Notes: generated by a model not told the origin, from the letters alone. A DNA stretch of 47,524 bases from Gammaproteobacteria bacterium (GCA_021324815.1 JAJPIJ010000010.1:1-47524), one strand, 5' to 3'; shown: positions 1 to 8,872, counted from the first letter of the stretch. Made by a program: numbers and translations.

Positions 1-60
1 CACGAACGACACATGCGTATTGAGGACGAATATGGCAGATTGAAGCGCCACAAGGTGTAA
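1..60 (+). CDS. C-terminal end of an upstream gene (partial)
   Basis: Frame 1 is open from the first base and ends at TAA 58-60, giving 19 charged residues (HERHMRIEDEYGRLKRHKV). The stop lies 3 nt before the hsdR start, so this is probably the previous gene of the same operon. A restriction-system gene such as hsdS or hsdM would be expected there, but the tail is too short to identify and no family is claimed. Confidence 0.5.
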   Translation, partial: HERHMRIEDEYGRLKRHKV

Positions 61-63
61 CCC

Positions 64-3000
64 ATGTCTCCGGACTATTTTGTTACCGATGTGTCCGGCC
101 GCTCATTCAAGCATGACGCGGGGCTCCGGCTCCCATACCAGGACAATCTCTCCGCGTTGATTCACGAGCCGAGTTTCAAGCAGACGGCCGGCGAGGCGGT
201 ATTCAGCAAGGCGCGCGTCATCAACACGCTCGGCAATCGCGCCGTGCACAGCCACCGGCCCGTGCCCGAGGCGGACGCGCTCGCGGCGGTGCGCGAGCTG
301 TTCCACGTCACCTACTGGTTCGCGCGCACCTACGGGCGCACAGGTCGGCCTGCGCCGGGCCTCGCCTTCGATCCGGCCGCGCTGCCGCGGCCTGCGCACG
401 CCGCCGTGCAGACCGCCGAGCAGTTGCAGGCGCTGGAAGCGCGCCTGCGCGAGAAGGACGAGAACCTCGCGGCGCTGCTCGCTGACAAGACGGCGCTCGA
501 CGAGGAATTGAAGCGCCTGCGCGCCGAGGTCGCCAAAGCGAAGCAGGCGGCGGCCGCGCAGCCCGACACGCACGACTACTCCGAAGCAGAAACCCGCGAT
601 TACTTCATCGACCTGCTGCTGAAGGAAGCGGGGTGGCCGCTCGATCAGCCGCGCGATCGCGAGTTCGAAGTCACTGGCATGCCCAACCAGAAGGAAAAGG
701 GCTTCGTGGATTACGTGCTCTGGGGCGACGACGGCAAGCCGCTGGCACTGGTGGAGGCCAAGCGCACGCGCCGCGACCCGCGGGCCGGGCAACAGCAGGC
801 GAAGCTCTACGCGGACTGCCTCGAGCGGCAGTTCTGGCGACGGCCGGTCATCTTCTATTCCAACGGCTACGATCACTGGCTCTGGGACGACACCCGTTAC
901 CCGCCGCGACGGGTGCAGGGGTTCTATAAGAAGCCCGAGTTGGAGCTTCTGATCCAGCGGCGCGAGACGCGCCGCCCGCTTGCCGAGGCGTCGATCAGCC
1001 CGACGATTGTCGAGCGTCACTACCAGTCGCGCGCCATCCGCCGCATCGCCGAGTCGTTCGAGCGCGATCACGACCGCAAGGCGCTGCTGGTGATGGCGAC
1101 GGGCGCCGGCAAAACGCGCACTGTGATCGCGCTCTGCGATCTGCTGATGCGCTGCAACTGGGCCAAGCGCGTGCTCTTCCTTGCCGACCGCGTGGCGCTG
1201 GTAAACCAGGCGGTCAACGCCTTCAAACGTTTTCTCCCCGACGCCTCGCCCGTGAACCTCGTGACGGAGAAGGAGGCCGAGGGGCGCGTGTATGTCTCGA
1301 CCTATCCCACGATGATGGGGCTTATCGACGAGTCGGCCGACGGGCAGCGGCGCTTCGGCCCGGGGCACTTCGATCTCGTGATCATCGACGAGGCGCACCG
1401 CTCGGTGTTCCAGAAGTACCGTGCCATCTTCGACTACTTCGACTCGCTGCTGGTCGGGCTCACGGCGACGCCCAAGGACGAGGTGGACCGCAACACCTAC
1501 AGCCTGTTCGATCTCGAAGACGGTGTGCCGACCGACGCCTACTCCCTCGAGGAGGCGGTGCGCGACGGCTATCTCGTCCCGCCGCGGGCGGTTTCAGTGC
1601 CGCTCAAATTCCAGCGCGAGGGGATCAAATACGACGAGCTGTCGGAAGAGGACAAGGACCAGTGGGACGCGTTGGAATGGGACGAAGAAGGGAATGTCCC
1701 CGAACGGGTCGAGGCCGAGGCCGTCAACCGGTGGCTCTTCAACAAGGACACCGTAGACAAGGTGCTGGAACACCTGATGACCCGGGGACTCAAGGTGGCA
1801 GGTGGTGACCGGTTGGGCAAGACGATCATTTTCGCCAAGAACCAACAGCATGCCGAGTTCATCGCCGAGCGCTTCAACGCCAACCACCCGCACTACAAAG
1901 GCGAGTTCGCGCGGGTCATCACCTTCAAGACCGAATATGCCCAGAGCCTGATCGACGACTTCTCGAACAAGGAGAAGGGCCCGCACATCGCGATCTCGGT
2001 GGACATGCTCGACACCGGCATTGACGTGCCCGAGGTGGTGAACCTCGTCTTCTTCAAGCTGGTGCGATCGAAGACCAAGTTCTGGCAGATGGTGGGCCGC
2101 GGCACGCGCCTGTGCCCGGATCTTTTCGGGCCGGGTCAGCACAAGGAATTCTTCTACCTGTTCGACTACTGCCAGAACCTCGAGTATTTCAGCCAGGATA
2201 TCCCCGGGACCGAGGGTGCGCTCGGCGAGTCGCTGGGCAAACGGTTGTTCAAGTCGCGGCTCGAATTGATCGCCGCGCTCGACGCGCGAGCGGCGGCAGC
2301 CGGCCCGAAGGTTGAGGAGCCGCGCCAGGCTCCGTCCAGTCATCCGCAGTCGGAGGCAGACGTTCGCGCGCAGGTCGCGGCATTGCTGCACGGGGAAGTC
2401 GCGGCAATGAATCTCGACAACTTCGTCGTGCGGCCTCACCGGCGCGCGGTCGAGAAGTACGCACAGTCCGGCGCGTGGACGCAGCTGGGATCGGCCGAGC
2501 TTTCCGAACTGGCAGAGGAAGTCGCCGGCCTGCCGACCGAGCTCGACCCGGAGAACGAGGAAGCAAAGCGTTTCGATCTGCTGGTCTTGGGCTTGCAGAT
2601 CACACTGTTGCGCGCCGAACCAGGATTTGCTCGACTGCGCGACCGCGTCAAGGAGATCGCAGGACTCCTGGAAGAGAAGGCCGCCATCCCGATAGTGCGC
2701 GAACAGATAACGCTGATTCGCGATATTCAGACGGATGAGTGGTGGCAAGACATCACGGTCCCCATGCTGGAAGTCTTGCGCCGACGACTGCGAAATCTGA
2801 TCCAACTAATCGACAAGAAACAGCGCAAAATAGTTTATACCGACTTCGAAGATCAGATGGGAACTGAGAGTAACGTGGGATTGCCCAGCTTTACCACCAA
2901 AGACAATTTGGAAAAGTTTCGCGCAAAAGCACAAGCCTTTTTAAAGGCACATTTGGATCACGTAGCAATACGAAAATTGCACATGAACAAGCCACTTACA

Positions 3001-3378
3001 AAAACCGACCTTGCAGAACTGGAACGAATATTCGTAGAGAGTGGCATGGGGAGCATGGAAGAAATCAATCGCGCCAAAGAGACATCGGGCGGACTCGGAT
3101 TATTTGTAAGATCGCTTGTAGGACTGGATCGTGAAGCCGCCAAGACAGCACTAGCAAGTTTTCTAAATAATACTACGTTCAGAGCAAACCAAATTGAATT
3201 TGTAAACCTTATTGTGGATCATCTCACCGAGCATGGCGTCATGGATACTTCGCATCTATATGAGTCGCCATTCACCGATCTTACGCCGCAAGGCCCTGAC
3301 GGCCTCTTCAATTCAGCACAAGTGAACAAATTAATAACTACGCTCGAACAGATCAAAGCGACTGCAATTGCGGCATAA
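64..3378 (+). CDS. hsdR: Type I restriction enzyme R subunit (HsdR, EcoEI-like, with DUF4145 N-terminus)
   Basis: This is the motor and nuclease subunit of a type I restriction-modification complex, which translocates and cuts unmethylated DNA. Domains in order: a DUF4145-like N-terminus (about 1-110), a coiled coil (about 115-165), and an HSDR_N nuclease core with D216 and E231-A-K233 as the PD-(D/E)xK residues. The SF2 helicase follows, with Walker A GAGKT near 347-351, DEAH 442-445, LTATP 466-470, and motif VI (QMVGRGTRL) near 680. The last part matches the EcoEI R C-terminal region that docks to the methylase. The length, 1104 aa, is normal. HsdM and HsdS are not in the window and should lie upstream. 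Roughly the last 600 nt are clearly AT-richer than the first 2.7 kb, which suggests a mosaic gene. Confidence 0.95.
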   Translation: MSPDYFVTDVSGRSFKHDAGLRLPYQDNLSALIHEPSFKQTAGEAVFSKARVINTLGNRAVHSHRPVPEADALAAVRELFHVTYWFARTYGRTGRPAPGLAFDPAALPRPAHAAVQTAEQLQALEARLREKDENLAALLADKTALDEELKRLRAEVAKAKQAAAAQPDTHDYSEAETRDYFIDLLLKEAGWPLDQPRDREFEVTGMPNQKEKGFVDYVLWGDDGKPLALVEAKRTRRDPRAGQQQAKLYADCLERQFWRRPVIFYSNGYDHWLWDDTRYPPRRVQGFYKKPELELLIQRRETRRPLAEASISPTIVERHYQSRAIRRIAESFERDHDRKALLVMATGAGKTRTVIALCDLLMRCNWAKRVLFLADRVALVNQAVNAFKRFLPDASPVNLVTEKEAEGRVYVSTYPTMMGLIDESADGQRRFGPGHFDLVIIDEAHRSVFQKYRAIFDYFDSLLVGLTATPKDEVDRNTYSLFDLEDGVPTDAYSLEEAVRDGYLVPPRAVSVPLKFQREGIKYDELSEEDKDQWDALEWDEEGNVPERVEAEAVNRWLFNKDTVDKVLEHLMTRGLKVAGGDRLGKTIIFAKNQQHAEFIAERFNANHPHYKGEFARVITFKTEYAQSLIDDFSNKEKGPHIAISVDMLDTGIDVPEVVNLVFFKLVRSKTKFWQMVGRGTRLCPDLFGPGQHKEFFYLFDYCQNLEYFSQDIPGTEGALGESLGKRLFKSRLELIAALDARAAAAGPKVEEPRQAPSSHPQSEADVRAQVAALLHGEVAAMNLDNFVVRPHRRAVEKYAQSGAWTQLGSAELSELAEEVAGLPTELDPENEEAKRFDLLVLGLQITLLRAEPGFARLRDRVKEIAGLLEEKAAIPIVREQITLIRDIQTDEWWQDITVPMLEVLRRRLRNLIQLIDKKQRKIVYTDFEDQMGTESNVGLPSFTTKDNLEKFRAKAQAFLKAHLDHVAIRKLHMNKPLTKTDLAELERIFVESGMGSMEEINRAKETSGGLGLFVRSLVGLDREAAKTALASFLNNTTFRANQIEFVNLIVDHLTEHGVMDTSHLYESPFTDLTPQGPDGLFNSAQVNKLITTLEQIKATAIAA

Positions 3379-3395
3379 AGAAAACCATAATCATC

Positions 3396-3402
3396 GAGGA
3401 GG
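3396..3402 (+). promoter_or_regulatory. Strong Shine-Dalgarno site for the small membrane protein
   Basis: GAGGAGG lies 2 nt before ATG 3405 in the 26-nt hsdR-downstream gap. It supports the short reading frame as a real gene. Confidence 0.6.
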
Positions 3403-3404
3403 AA

Positions 3405-3668
3405 ATGCTGGAGACCTTGAAGGACATGCGCCAGACGCAGAAGAAGATGCTGACGCGGCAGGAACTGGCATTGGCAAAGCAGGATGAGGCGCTCAAATTC
3501 CTGAAGATGCAGACGGAACAGGCGGCCAGGATCAGCCGCGAATCCGTTGGATTGCAGCGGCTGGCGGTGGAACGCGTCAAACGAATCAGTCTGTTTGTTA
3601 TTCCCGCAATTCTGCTGTGTTTGTTCCTGATTGGTTATCTGATAAGCAAGTACCACCTTTTGTTTTAA
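3405..3668 (+). CDS. Small coiled-coil, single-pass membrane protein linked to hsdR
   Basis: This is an 87-aa protein of no family I recognise. Residues 1-60 are a highly charged, Gln/Lys-rich helix with heptad-like spacing, probably a coiled coil. Residues about 64-82 (ISLFVIPAILLCLFLIGYLI) are one strong transmembrane segment, followed by a short SKYHLLF tail. No signal peptidase site is seen, so a C-terminally anchored topology with a cytoplasmic coiled coil is likely. It starts 26 nt after hsdR behind a perfect GAGGAGG ribosome binding site at 3396-3402, so it is almost certainly co-transcribed and well translated. An accessory or regulatory role beside the restriction complex is inference. 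It could also be an unrelated small membrane protein. Confidence 0.75.
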   Translation: MLETLKDMRQTQKKMLTRQELALAKQDEALKFLKMQTEQAARISRESVGLQRLAVERVKRISLFVIPAILLCLFLIGYLISKYHLLF

Positions 3669-3679
3669 TTCTCTGCCCC

Positions 3680-3955
3680 CTCTCCCGCTGCCCTCTCCCT
3701 CCAAGGGAGAGGGGAATAAAGCGCCCGTTGCCCTTTGACAGGCTCAGGGCGAACGGCATATTCGACTAGATTCCGGCTTTCGCCGGAATGACGCCGCTCT
3801 CCCCCTTTCCCCTTCGATACCCTTCGTTACCTCAGGACATGCCTCAGGGTGAACGGAAGATTTCTCGCTGAGCTCGAAATGACAAACTACCTCCCACCCT
3901 TCGACAGGCTCAGGGCGGGCTCTGAGTAATGCCGAAGGGCTCGGAATGACAAACT
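3680..3955. repeat. Cluster of REP-like interspersed repeats
   Basis: This 365-nt stretch between genes (3669-4033) holds no gene, only repeat units. A perfect 10-bp stem with a 3-nt loop occupies 3691-3713 (CCCTCTCCCT / AGGGAGAGGG). The motif CCCTTYGACAGGCTCAGGGC occurs at about 3730 and again at about 3898. The unit at 3857-3886, ending in CTCGAAATGACAA, recurs nearly unchanged at 10258-10286. Such units are typical of repetitive extragenic palindromes. The short reading frame on the minus strand here is a by-product of the repeats. Confidence 0.7.
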
Positions 3956-4004
3956 GAGCCACTACCTGCGCTGCCGACGGGTAGCGGCAACCTCTTCATT
4001 TGGA

Positions 4005-4029
4005 TATAATTGTCCAATACATTGGACAA
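4005..4029 (+). promoter_or_regulatory. Promoter -10 and palindromic operator of the yefM-yoeB operon
   Basis: TATAAT at 4005-4010 is a consensus -10 box. It runs directly into a perfect inverted repeat, TTGTCCAAT-AC-ATTGGACAA (4010-4029), placed over the expected transcription start and ending 4 nt before the antitoxin ATG. No good -35 box is visible. YefM family antitoxins repress their own operon by binding palindromes, so this is very probably the autoregulatory operator. Confidence 0.75.
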
Positions 4030-4033
4030 GGCC

Positions 4034-4300
4034 ATGACCGAGACCATCACCTATTCCCGGCTGCGAAACGAGCTTGCCAGGGCACTGGACAAGGTAAACG
4101 AGGACCGTACACCGCTCCTGATCGTGCGTCAACGCGGCAAGTCAGCCGTCCTGCTTTCGGAGGAAGAGTACTCTTCGCTGGAAGAAACGGCGCACCTGCT
4201 GCGCAGCCCCAGGAACGCCGCCCGTTTGCGCGCCGCTCATGAAGAAATCGAAAAAGAAATCACACACCGTTCAGCCGCGCGCCGCTCCCGTCGTCGGTGA
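4034..4300 (+). CDS. yefM: YefM-type (Phd/YefM) antitoxin
   Basis: This is the antitoxin of a type II toxin-antitoxin pair. It binds and neutralises YoeB and represses the operon. The 88-aa product follows E. coli YefM closely: TITYSRLRNELARAL, then PLLIVRQRGKSAVLLSEEEY, then SLEETAHLLRSPRNAARL. The ATG at 4034 is chosen because it matches the YefM N-terminus; an in-frame TTG at 4010 lies inside the operator and is unlikely. The C-terminus ends in an unusual Arg-rich tail (AARRSRRR) in the part that overlaps the toxin gene. Confidence 0.93.
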   Translation: MTETITYSRLRNELARALDKVNEDRTPLLIVRQRGKSAVLLSEEEYSSLEETAHLLRSPRNAARLRAAHEEIEKEITHRSAARRSRRR

Positions 4301-4550
4301 GCCGTACTACACCACGCAAGCCAAGGAAGACCTTGCGTGGTGGCGCAAGCATAATCCCAGGATGCTGGCGCGCATTGAGTCTCTGATTGCCGATATTCGT
4401 CGTAATCCATTTATGGGTAGAGGCAAACCCGAGCCGCTGAAACATGAGTTACAGGGCTATTGGTCCCGACGCATCAGCGATGAGCACCGCCTGGTCTATC
4501 GTGTTGAGGCAGGTACACTTTATATCGCGCAAGCGCGCTACCATTATTGA
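4239..4550 (+). CDS. yoeB: YoeB-type mRNA interferase toxin
   Basis: This is a ribosome-dependent endoribonuclease that cleaves mRNA in the A site. The family motifs are all present: RRNPFMGRGKPEPLKHELQG, WSRRISDEHRLVYRV and the C-terminal RYHY. The E. coli catalytic residues Glu46, Arg65, His83 and Tyr84 have counterparts. The only in-frame start is ATG 4239, inside yefM, giving a 62-nt overlap. The result is 103 aa, about 20 longer than E. coli YoeB, with a Lys-rich N-terminal extension (MKKSKKKSHTVQPRAAP). The overlap implies tight translational coupling with the antitoxin. Confidence 0.93.
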   Translation: MKKSKKKSHTVQPRAAPVVGEPYYTTQAKEDLAWWRKHNPRMLARIESLIADIRRNPFMGRGKPEPLKHELQGYWSRRISDEHRLVYRVEAGTLYIAQARYHY

Positions 4551-4568
4551 CTCGTACAAATTGTGATT

Positions 4569-4613
4569 GCCCTTCGACAAGCCTGCCCTGAGCAAAGTCG
4601 AAGGGCTCAGGGC
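4569..4613. repeat. REP-like inverted repeat
   Basis: GCCCTTCGAC (4569-4578) pairs perfectly with GTCGAAGGGC (4597-4606). A nested GCCCTGAG / CTCAGGGC pair overlaps it. The unit belongs to the same family as the copies near 3730 and 3898. It sits between the convergent yoeB and DAHP synthase genes and may act as a shared transcript end. Confidence 0.65.
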
Positions 4614-4621
4614 GAGCGGCT

Positions 4622-5728
4622 TTAGGATTTGACGAGTTTGCGGCGGCGCTCGTAGGTGTCGCGCACGAGCTTCACGTCCTCCAGGAACCACGGCAGTTCC
4701 TCCAGCGTCAGCGCCTGCGGGCCGTCCACCAGCGCCTTGGCGGGCTCGGGGTGGAAATCCACCAGCACCATGTTGGCGCCGGCGATGACGCCCTGCGCGG
4801 TGACGTGAAACAGGTCGGGGATGCCGTCCGGCGCCGCGGCGCGGCTGCCGACGGAGTGCGAGGGGTCGATGCACACCGGCATGTGCGTGAGCCGCTTGAC
4901 CACCGGCACATGGGCGAAGTCGACGAGGTTCCTGTGCGGGTCGCCCATGTTGGTCTTCATGCCGCGCAGGCAGAAGATGACGTTGCGGTTGCCCTCGCTC
5001 GCCAGATACTCCGCGGCGTTCAATGATTCCTCCAGCGTGATGCCGAAGCCGCGCTTGAGCAGGATGGGAAAGCGGCGCTGACGGCCGGCGCTCTTCAGCA
5101 GTTCGAAATTCTGGGTGTTGCGCGTGCCGATCTGAAGCATGACGCCGGTCGGGTTGCCGGCGCGCTCCAGCGCCTCGCTGATCTCGGCGATGTGCGCGTC
5201 GTGGGTGATCTCCATCGCCACGACCTTGATGCCGTACTTGCCGGCGAGCTCGAAGACGTAGGGCAGGCAGTTTTTGCCGTGGCCCTGGAAGGCGTAGGGA
5301 TTGGTGCGCGGCTTGTAGGCGCCCATGCGCGTGCACACCTGGCCGTGCGCCTTCAGCGCCCGGCACATCTGCTCGACGTGCTCACGCGTGCTGACCGCGC
5401 ACAGGCCGGCGAAGACGTGGAAGTTGTCCTGGCTGAAGGTGACGCCGTTGTACTCGAAGCCGCCGGCGCGAGTGTCGTCCTTGTGGCGGCCGAGCACGCG
5501 GTATTCGCGCGACACGCGCACGACGCGGTCGACGACCTCGAAGGCTTCGATCTCCTTGCGATCCAGCGTGCTGGTGTCGCCGACGAGGTAGATTTCGGTC
5601 AGCGTCTGCTGCGTGCCCACCTCCTCGTGGACGCGGCATTTGATGTTCGGCAGTTGCGCAAGATAGTCGCTGAGTCGCCGGTAGGCCGTGCTTTTTTTGT
5701 CGGCGTCGGGCTTGAGGATGACGATCAT
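4622..5728 (-). CDS. aroF: Divergent type I-beta DAHP synthase (3-deoxy-7-phosphoheptulonate synthase)
   Basis: The family condenses phosphoenolpyruvate and erythrose 4-phosphate in the first shikimate step. An N-terminal ferredoxin-like domain (1-80) precedes the TIM barrel, as in the Thermotoga type. GAYKPRT 136-142, LLKRGF 223-228, DPSHS 288-292 and HPEP 326-329 are present. Two metal-site positions differ from the family norm. The usual A-G-P-C is A-G-L-C here (C110 kept), and the ligand Glu before HPEP is Asp (D324). H291 and D335 are retained. The ATG overlaps the acs stop (ATGA), so the gene is translationally coupled to acs. It may be a paralogue with altered metal use or substrate rather than the housekeeping enzyme. 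Confidence 0.85.
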   Translation of the reverse strand: MIVILKPDADKKSTAYRRLSDYLAQLPNIKCRVHEEVGTQQTLTEIYLVGDTSTLDRKEIEAFEVVDRVVRVSREYRVLGRHKDDTRAGGFEYNGVTFSQDNFHVFAGLCAVSTREHVEQMCRALKAHGQVCTRMGAYKPRTNPYAFQGHGKNCLPYVFELAGKYGIKVVAMEITHDAHIAEISEALERAGNPTGVMLQIGTRNTQNFELLKSAGRQRRFPILLKRGFGITLEESLNAAEYLASEGNRNVIFCLRGMKTNMGDPHRNLVDFAHVPVVKRLTHMPVCIDPSHSVGSRAAAPDGIPDLFHVTAQGVIAGANMVLVDFHPEPAKALVDGPQALTLEELPWFLEDVKLVRDTYERRRKLVKS

Positions 5729-7665
5729 TTATGCGCGCGGTTGGCGATGAGGTCCTCGACCACCGCCGGATCGGCGAGCGTGCTGGTGTCGCCGAGGTTG
5801 TCGAGCTCGTTGGCCGCGACCTTGCGCAGGATGCGGCGCATGATCTTGCCGGAGCGGGTCTTGGGCAGGCCCGGCGCCCACTGGATGACGTCCGGCGTGG
5901 CGATGGGGCCGACGGTCTTGCGCACGTGCTGCACCAGTTCCTTCTTCAGGTCATCGGACTGCCGCGCGCCGGCCTTGAGCGTGACGTAGGCGTAGATGCC
6001 CTGCCCCTTGATCTCGTGCGGATAGCCGACCACGGCGGACTCGGCCACGGCCGGGTGCAGATCGAGCGCGCTCTCCACCTCGGCGGTGCCGATCAAGTGT
6101 CCCGAGATCTTCATGACGTCGTCGACGCGGCCGGTGATCCAGTAATAGCCGTCCTGGTCGCGGCGCGCGCCGTCGCCGGTGAAGTAGAACCCCGGGTACA
6201 TCTTGAAATAGGTGTCGATGAAGCGCGGATGGTTGCCGTACAGGGTGCGCATCTGGCCGGGCCAGGAGCGCTTCATGCAGAGATTGCCCTCCGCGACGCC
6301 GTGCAATTCCACGCCCTTGTTGTCGACGATGGCCGGCTCGACGCCGAAGAACGGCAGCGTCGCCGAGCCGGGTTTCAACTCGATTGCGCCGGGCAGCGGC
6401 GTGATCATGTGACCGCCGGTCTCGGTCTGCCACCAGGTGTCCATGATCGGGCAGCGGTGCCCGCCGACGACGCGGTGATACCACTCCCACGCCTCCGAGT
6501 TGATCGGCTCGCCGACCGAGCCCAGGATGCGCAGCGACTGGCGGCTGGCGCGCGTGACGAATTCGTCGCCCAGCGCCATCAGCGAGCGGATCGCCGTCGG
6601 CGCGGTGTAAAAGATGGTGACCTTGTGCTTGTCGATCACCTGCCAGAAGCGGCCGGCGTCCGGAAAGGTGGGGATGCCCTCGAACATCAGCGTGGTGGCG
6701 CCGTTGGCCAGCGGCCCGTAGATGAGATAGGAATGCCCCGTCACCCAGCCCACGTCGGCGGTGCACCAGTGGATGTCGCCGTCGTGATAATCGAAGACGT
6801 ACTTCTGCGTCATGGCGGCGAAGAGCAGGTAGCCGCCGCAGGTGTGCAGCGCGCCCTTGGGCTTGCCGGTGGAGCCGGAGGTGTAGAGGATGAAGAGCGG
6901 CGCCTCGGCGTCGATGGGATCGGCCGGGCAGTCCGGCGCGGCGGCGGCCATGGCCTCGTGATACCAGACGTCGCGGCCCGGCGTCCACGGCGCGAGACCA
7001 CCGGTGCGGCGCACGACGATGACGGTGCGCACGTTCGGGCACCGGGCGAGCGCCGCGTCGGCGTTGGCCTTGAGCGGCACCTTCTTGCCGCCGCGCAGGC
7101 CCTCGTCGGCGGTGACGAGCAGCTTGCAGTCGGCGTCGAGGATGCGGCTCTCGAGCGCGCCCGGCGAGAAGCCGCCGAACACGACGGAATGGATGGCGCC
7201 GATGCGGGCGCAGGCCAGCATCGCCACCGCCACCTCCGGGATCATGGGCAGGTAGATCGACACGCGATCGCCGGCCCTGACGCCGTGGGACTTCAGCACG
7301 TTGGCGAATTTGCAGACCTCGGCGTGCAGCTCGCGGTAGGTGATGTGCCTGTGGACGTTGGGATCGTCGCTCTCCCAGATGATCGCGGTCTGATCGCCGC
7401 GCGTGGCGAGATGGCGGTCGAGACAGTTGTAGGCGACGTTCAATTGCGCGCCCTCGAACCAGCGGATGTGCACGTCATCCACGAAGGTCCAGTCGCACAC
7501 CTTGTTCCAGCGGCGCGTCCAGGTCAGGAATTTCCCCGCCTGCTCGGCCCAGAAGCCCTCGGGGTCCTTGATCGAGCGGGCGTACATCTGCTCGTACTGT
7601 TCGCGGTTGATGTAGGCGCGCGCCTTGAACTCCGGCGGCACCGGGTAGCGTTTGTCTTCACTCAT
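5725..7665 (-). CDS. acs: Acetyl-CoA synthetase
   Basis: This enzyme converts acetate, ATP and CoA to acetyl-CoA by way of acetyl-AMP. The length, about 646 aa, matches E. coli Acs. The P-loop [11 protein letters not shown] is near residue 265, followed by [11 protein letters not shown]. The hinge region runs through [20 protein letters not shown]. The acetylation motif [11 protein letters not shown] near the C-terminus carries the Lys that Pat/CobB-type systems modify. I take ATG 7665 because GGGGA at 7676-7680 (minus strand) is correctly spaced for it; the upstream ATG 7674 would add three residues. It overlaps the regulator gene upstream by 8 nt and the DAHP synthase downstream by 4 nt, so the three form one coupled operon. 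Confidence 0.96.
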   Translation of the reverse strand: MSEDKRYPVPPEFKARAYINREQYEQMYARSIKDPEGFWAEQAGKFLTWTRRWNKVCDWTFVDDVHIRWFEGAQLNVAYNCLDRHLATRGDQTAIIWESDDPNVHRHITYRELHAEVCKFANVLKSHGVRAGDRVSIYLPMIPEVAVAMLACARIGAIHSVVFGGFSPGALESRILDADCKLLVTADEGLRGGKKVPLKANADAALARCPNVRTVIVVRRTGGLAPWTPGRDVWYHEAMAAAAPDCPADPIDAEAPLFILYTSGSTGKPKGALHTCGGYLLFAAMTQKYVFDYHDGDIHWCTADVGWVTGHSYLIYGPLANGATTLMFEGIPTFPDAGRFWQVIDKHKVTIFYTAPTAIRSLMALGDEFVTRASRQSLRILGSVGEPINSEAWEWYHRVVGGHRCPIMDTWWQTETGGHMITPLPGAIELKPGSATLPFFGVEPAIVDNKGVELHGVAEGNLCMKRSWPGQMRTLYGNHPRFIDTYFKMYPGFYFTGDGARRDQDGYYWITGRVDDVMKISGHLIGTAEVESALDLHPAVAESAVVGYPHEIKGQGIYAYVTLKAGARQSDDLKKELVQHVRKTVGPIATPDVIQWAPGLPKTRSGKIMRRILRKVAANELDNLGDTSTLADPAVVEDLIANRAHK

Positions 7666-8872
7666 TGCTGTCATTCCCCGTGGGGCGTCGCAGAATGCGG
7701 CGGTAGATGGTGCTGCGATTCACGCCCAGCCGCCTGGCGGCCAGCGTGATGGATCCGCCGGCGGCTGCCAGGGCCTGGCGGATGATGTCGTCCTGCAGTT
7801 CCCGCAGCCGTTTGGGAGCGCCGCCCGGCGGCGTATCCGGCGTTTCGCGGTGATCGACGGGCGCGGCGGGTCGATTTTCCGGGAACACGACCGCGTAACC
7901 CAGCAACTGGCGGCCGCGATACACCGGTTCGACGTGCAGGCGGAGCATGCCCCGCGGATTATCGACGTGGCCCATGGCCCCCGCCCCGCCGTCCTGCCAG
8001 CCGTGGCAGAGCGAACGCACGGTGCCCCACAGCTGCGGATGGAGGGCGTCGAGCATCCAGTTCGTCACCGCCGTCGCGTCCCAGCCGAGCCGGCGCGAGG
8101 CCCGCGGGTTCATGTCCAGCACGCAGCCGTCCCTGTCAAGCAGCAGCAGGCCGTCCGCGGGCCAGCGGCGTTCGAGGGCGCGGTAATGGGAGCGGAGGCA
8201 TTCACGATCATGCCAGGCCGCCAGTTGCAATTTGTGCTCGATCGCCTGGGCGACGGCGACGGTCAGCGCCATCGTTTGGATGTGCGCGTGGCGGGCCGGG
8301 CCGGTGATGTCGACGACCCCCAGCAGCGCGCCGCGGCCGGGCTCGCGCACCGGACTGCCGTAGCACACCCACGGCTGCCAGCCGCGGCAGTAATGCTCGG
8401 AGCCGAACACCACCTCCGGCCGCCCCAGCCACAGCGGCGTGCCGACGCCGTTGGGGCCGACGGTGTCCTCCGCCCACAACCCGCCGGGGCGGAAATTGAT
8501 GCGTTCCAGATGATCGCGCGTGTCGCGATCGCCGACGCTGTGCAGGATGCGGCCCTGCGCGTCGGCCAGCACGACGACATGACCGGAGGTCTCAAGCAGC
8601 CGGGCGTAGGTTTGCAGCACCTCGCCGCCCGCAAGCCCCAGCGCCTGGGTGGCGAGGATTTCCTCGATTTCCTCGATCGTGATGGGCGTGGGCGCGCGCT
8701 CGGCCACCGGATCGATGCCGCGCCGGCGCGAACGCTCCCAGCTTTCCATGATGACGGGACGTGGCGGGGTTTCGTCGCGGATCCGGCCGCTGCCTATGAA
8801 CTGCTCCCAGGCCCGGTTGATCTGGCGGTCGGCCCGTTGCGGATCGTGCGGGAATCTCACCCCCGGTTGCAT
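7658..8872 (-). CDS. AcoR-like transcriptional regulator: GAF, PAS and Fis-type HTH, without AAA+ domain
   Basis: The N-terminus carries the AcoR signature [16 protein letters not shown] (40-55). A GAF-like region (about 80-215, with [12 protein letters not shown]) and a PAS-like region (about 225-330) follow. A Fis-type helix-turn-helix closes the protein (about 355-400, with [19 protein letters not shown]). The sigma-54-activating AAA+ module expected between sensor and HTH is absent: no Walker A and no GAFTGA. It therefore probably acts without opening sigma-54 promoters, perhaps as a classical activator or repressor. It is the first gene of the operon with acs, so control of acetate activation is the likely job. 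Its ligand is unknown. Confidence 0.85.
   Translation of the reverse strand: MQPGVRFPHDPQRADRQINRAWEQFIGSGRIRDETPPRPVIMESWERSRRRGIDPVAERAPTPITIEEIEEILATQALGLAGGEVLQTYARLLETSGHVVVLADAQGRILHSVGDRDTRDHLERINFRPGGLWAEDTVGPNGVGTPLWLGRPEVVFGSEHYCRGWQPWVCYGSPVREPGRGALLGVVDITGPARHAHIQTMALTVAVAQAIEHKLQLAAWHDRECLRSHYRALERRWPADGLLLLDRDGCVLDMNPRASRRLGWDATAVTNWMLDALHPQLWGTVRSLCHGWQDGGAGAMGHVDNPRGMLRLHVEPVYRGRQLLGYAVVFPENRPAAPVDHRETPDTPPGGAPKRLRELQDDIIRQALAAAGGSITLAARRLGVNRSTIYRRILRRPTGNDSNE

Noticed and set aside
3744-3962. 72-aa reading frame on the minus strand in the repeat cluster
   Set aside because: It consists of REP units (for example FDRLSP-like and FRRKPESR-like runs) that give similar frames in many genomes.
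5731-7749. 672-aa open frame on the plus strand opposite acs
   Set aside because: Same reasoning: acs on the minus strand has every catalytic motif, and the opposite frame has none.
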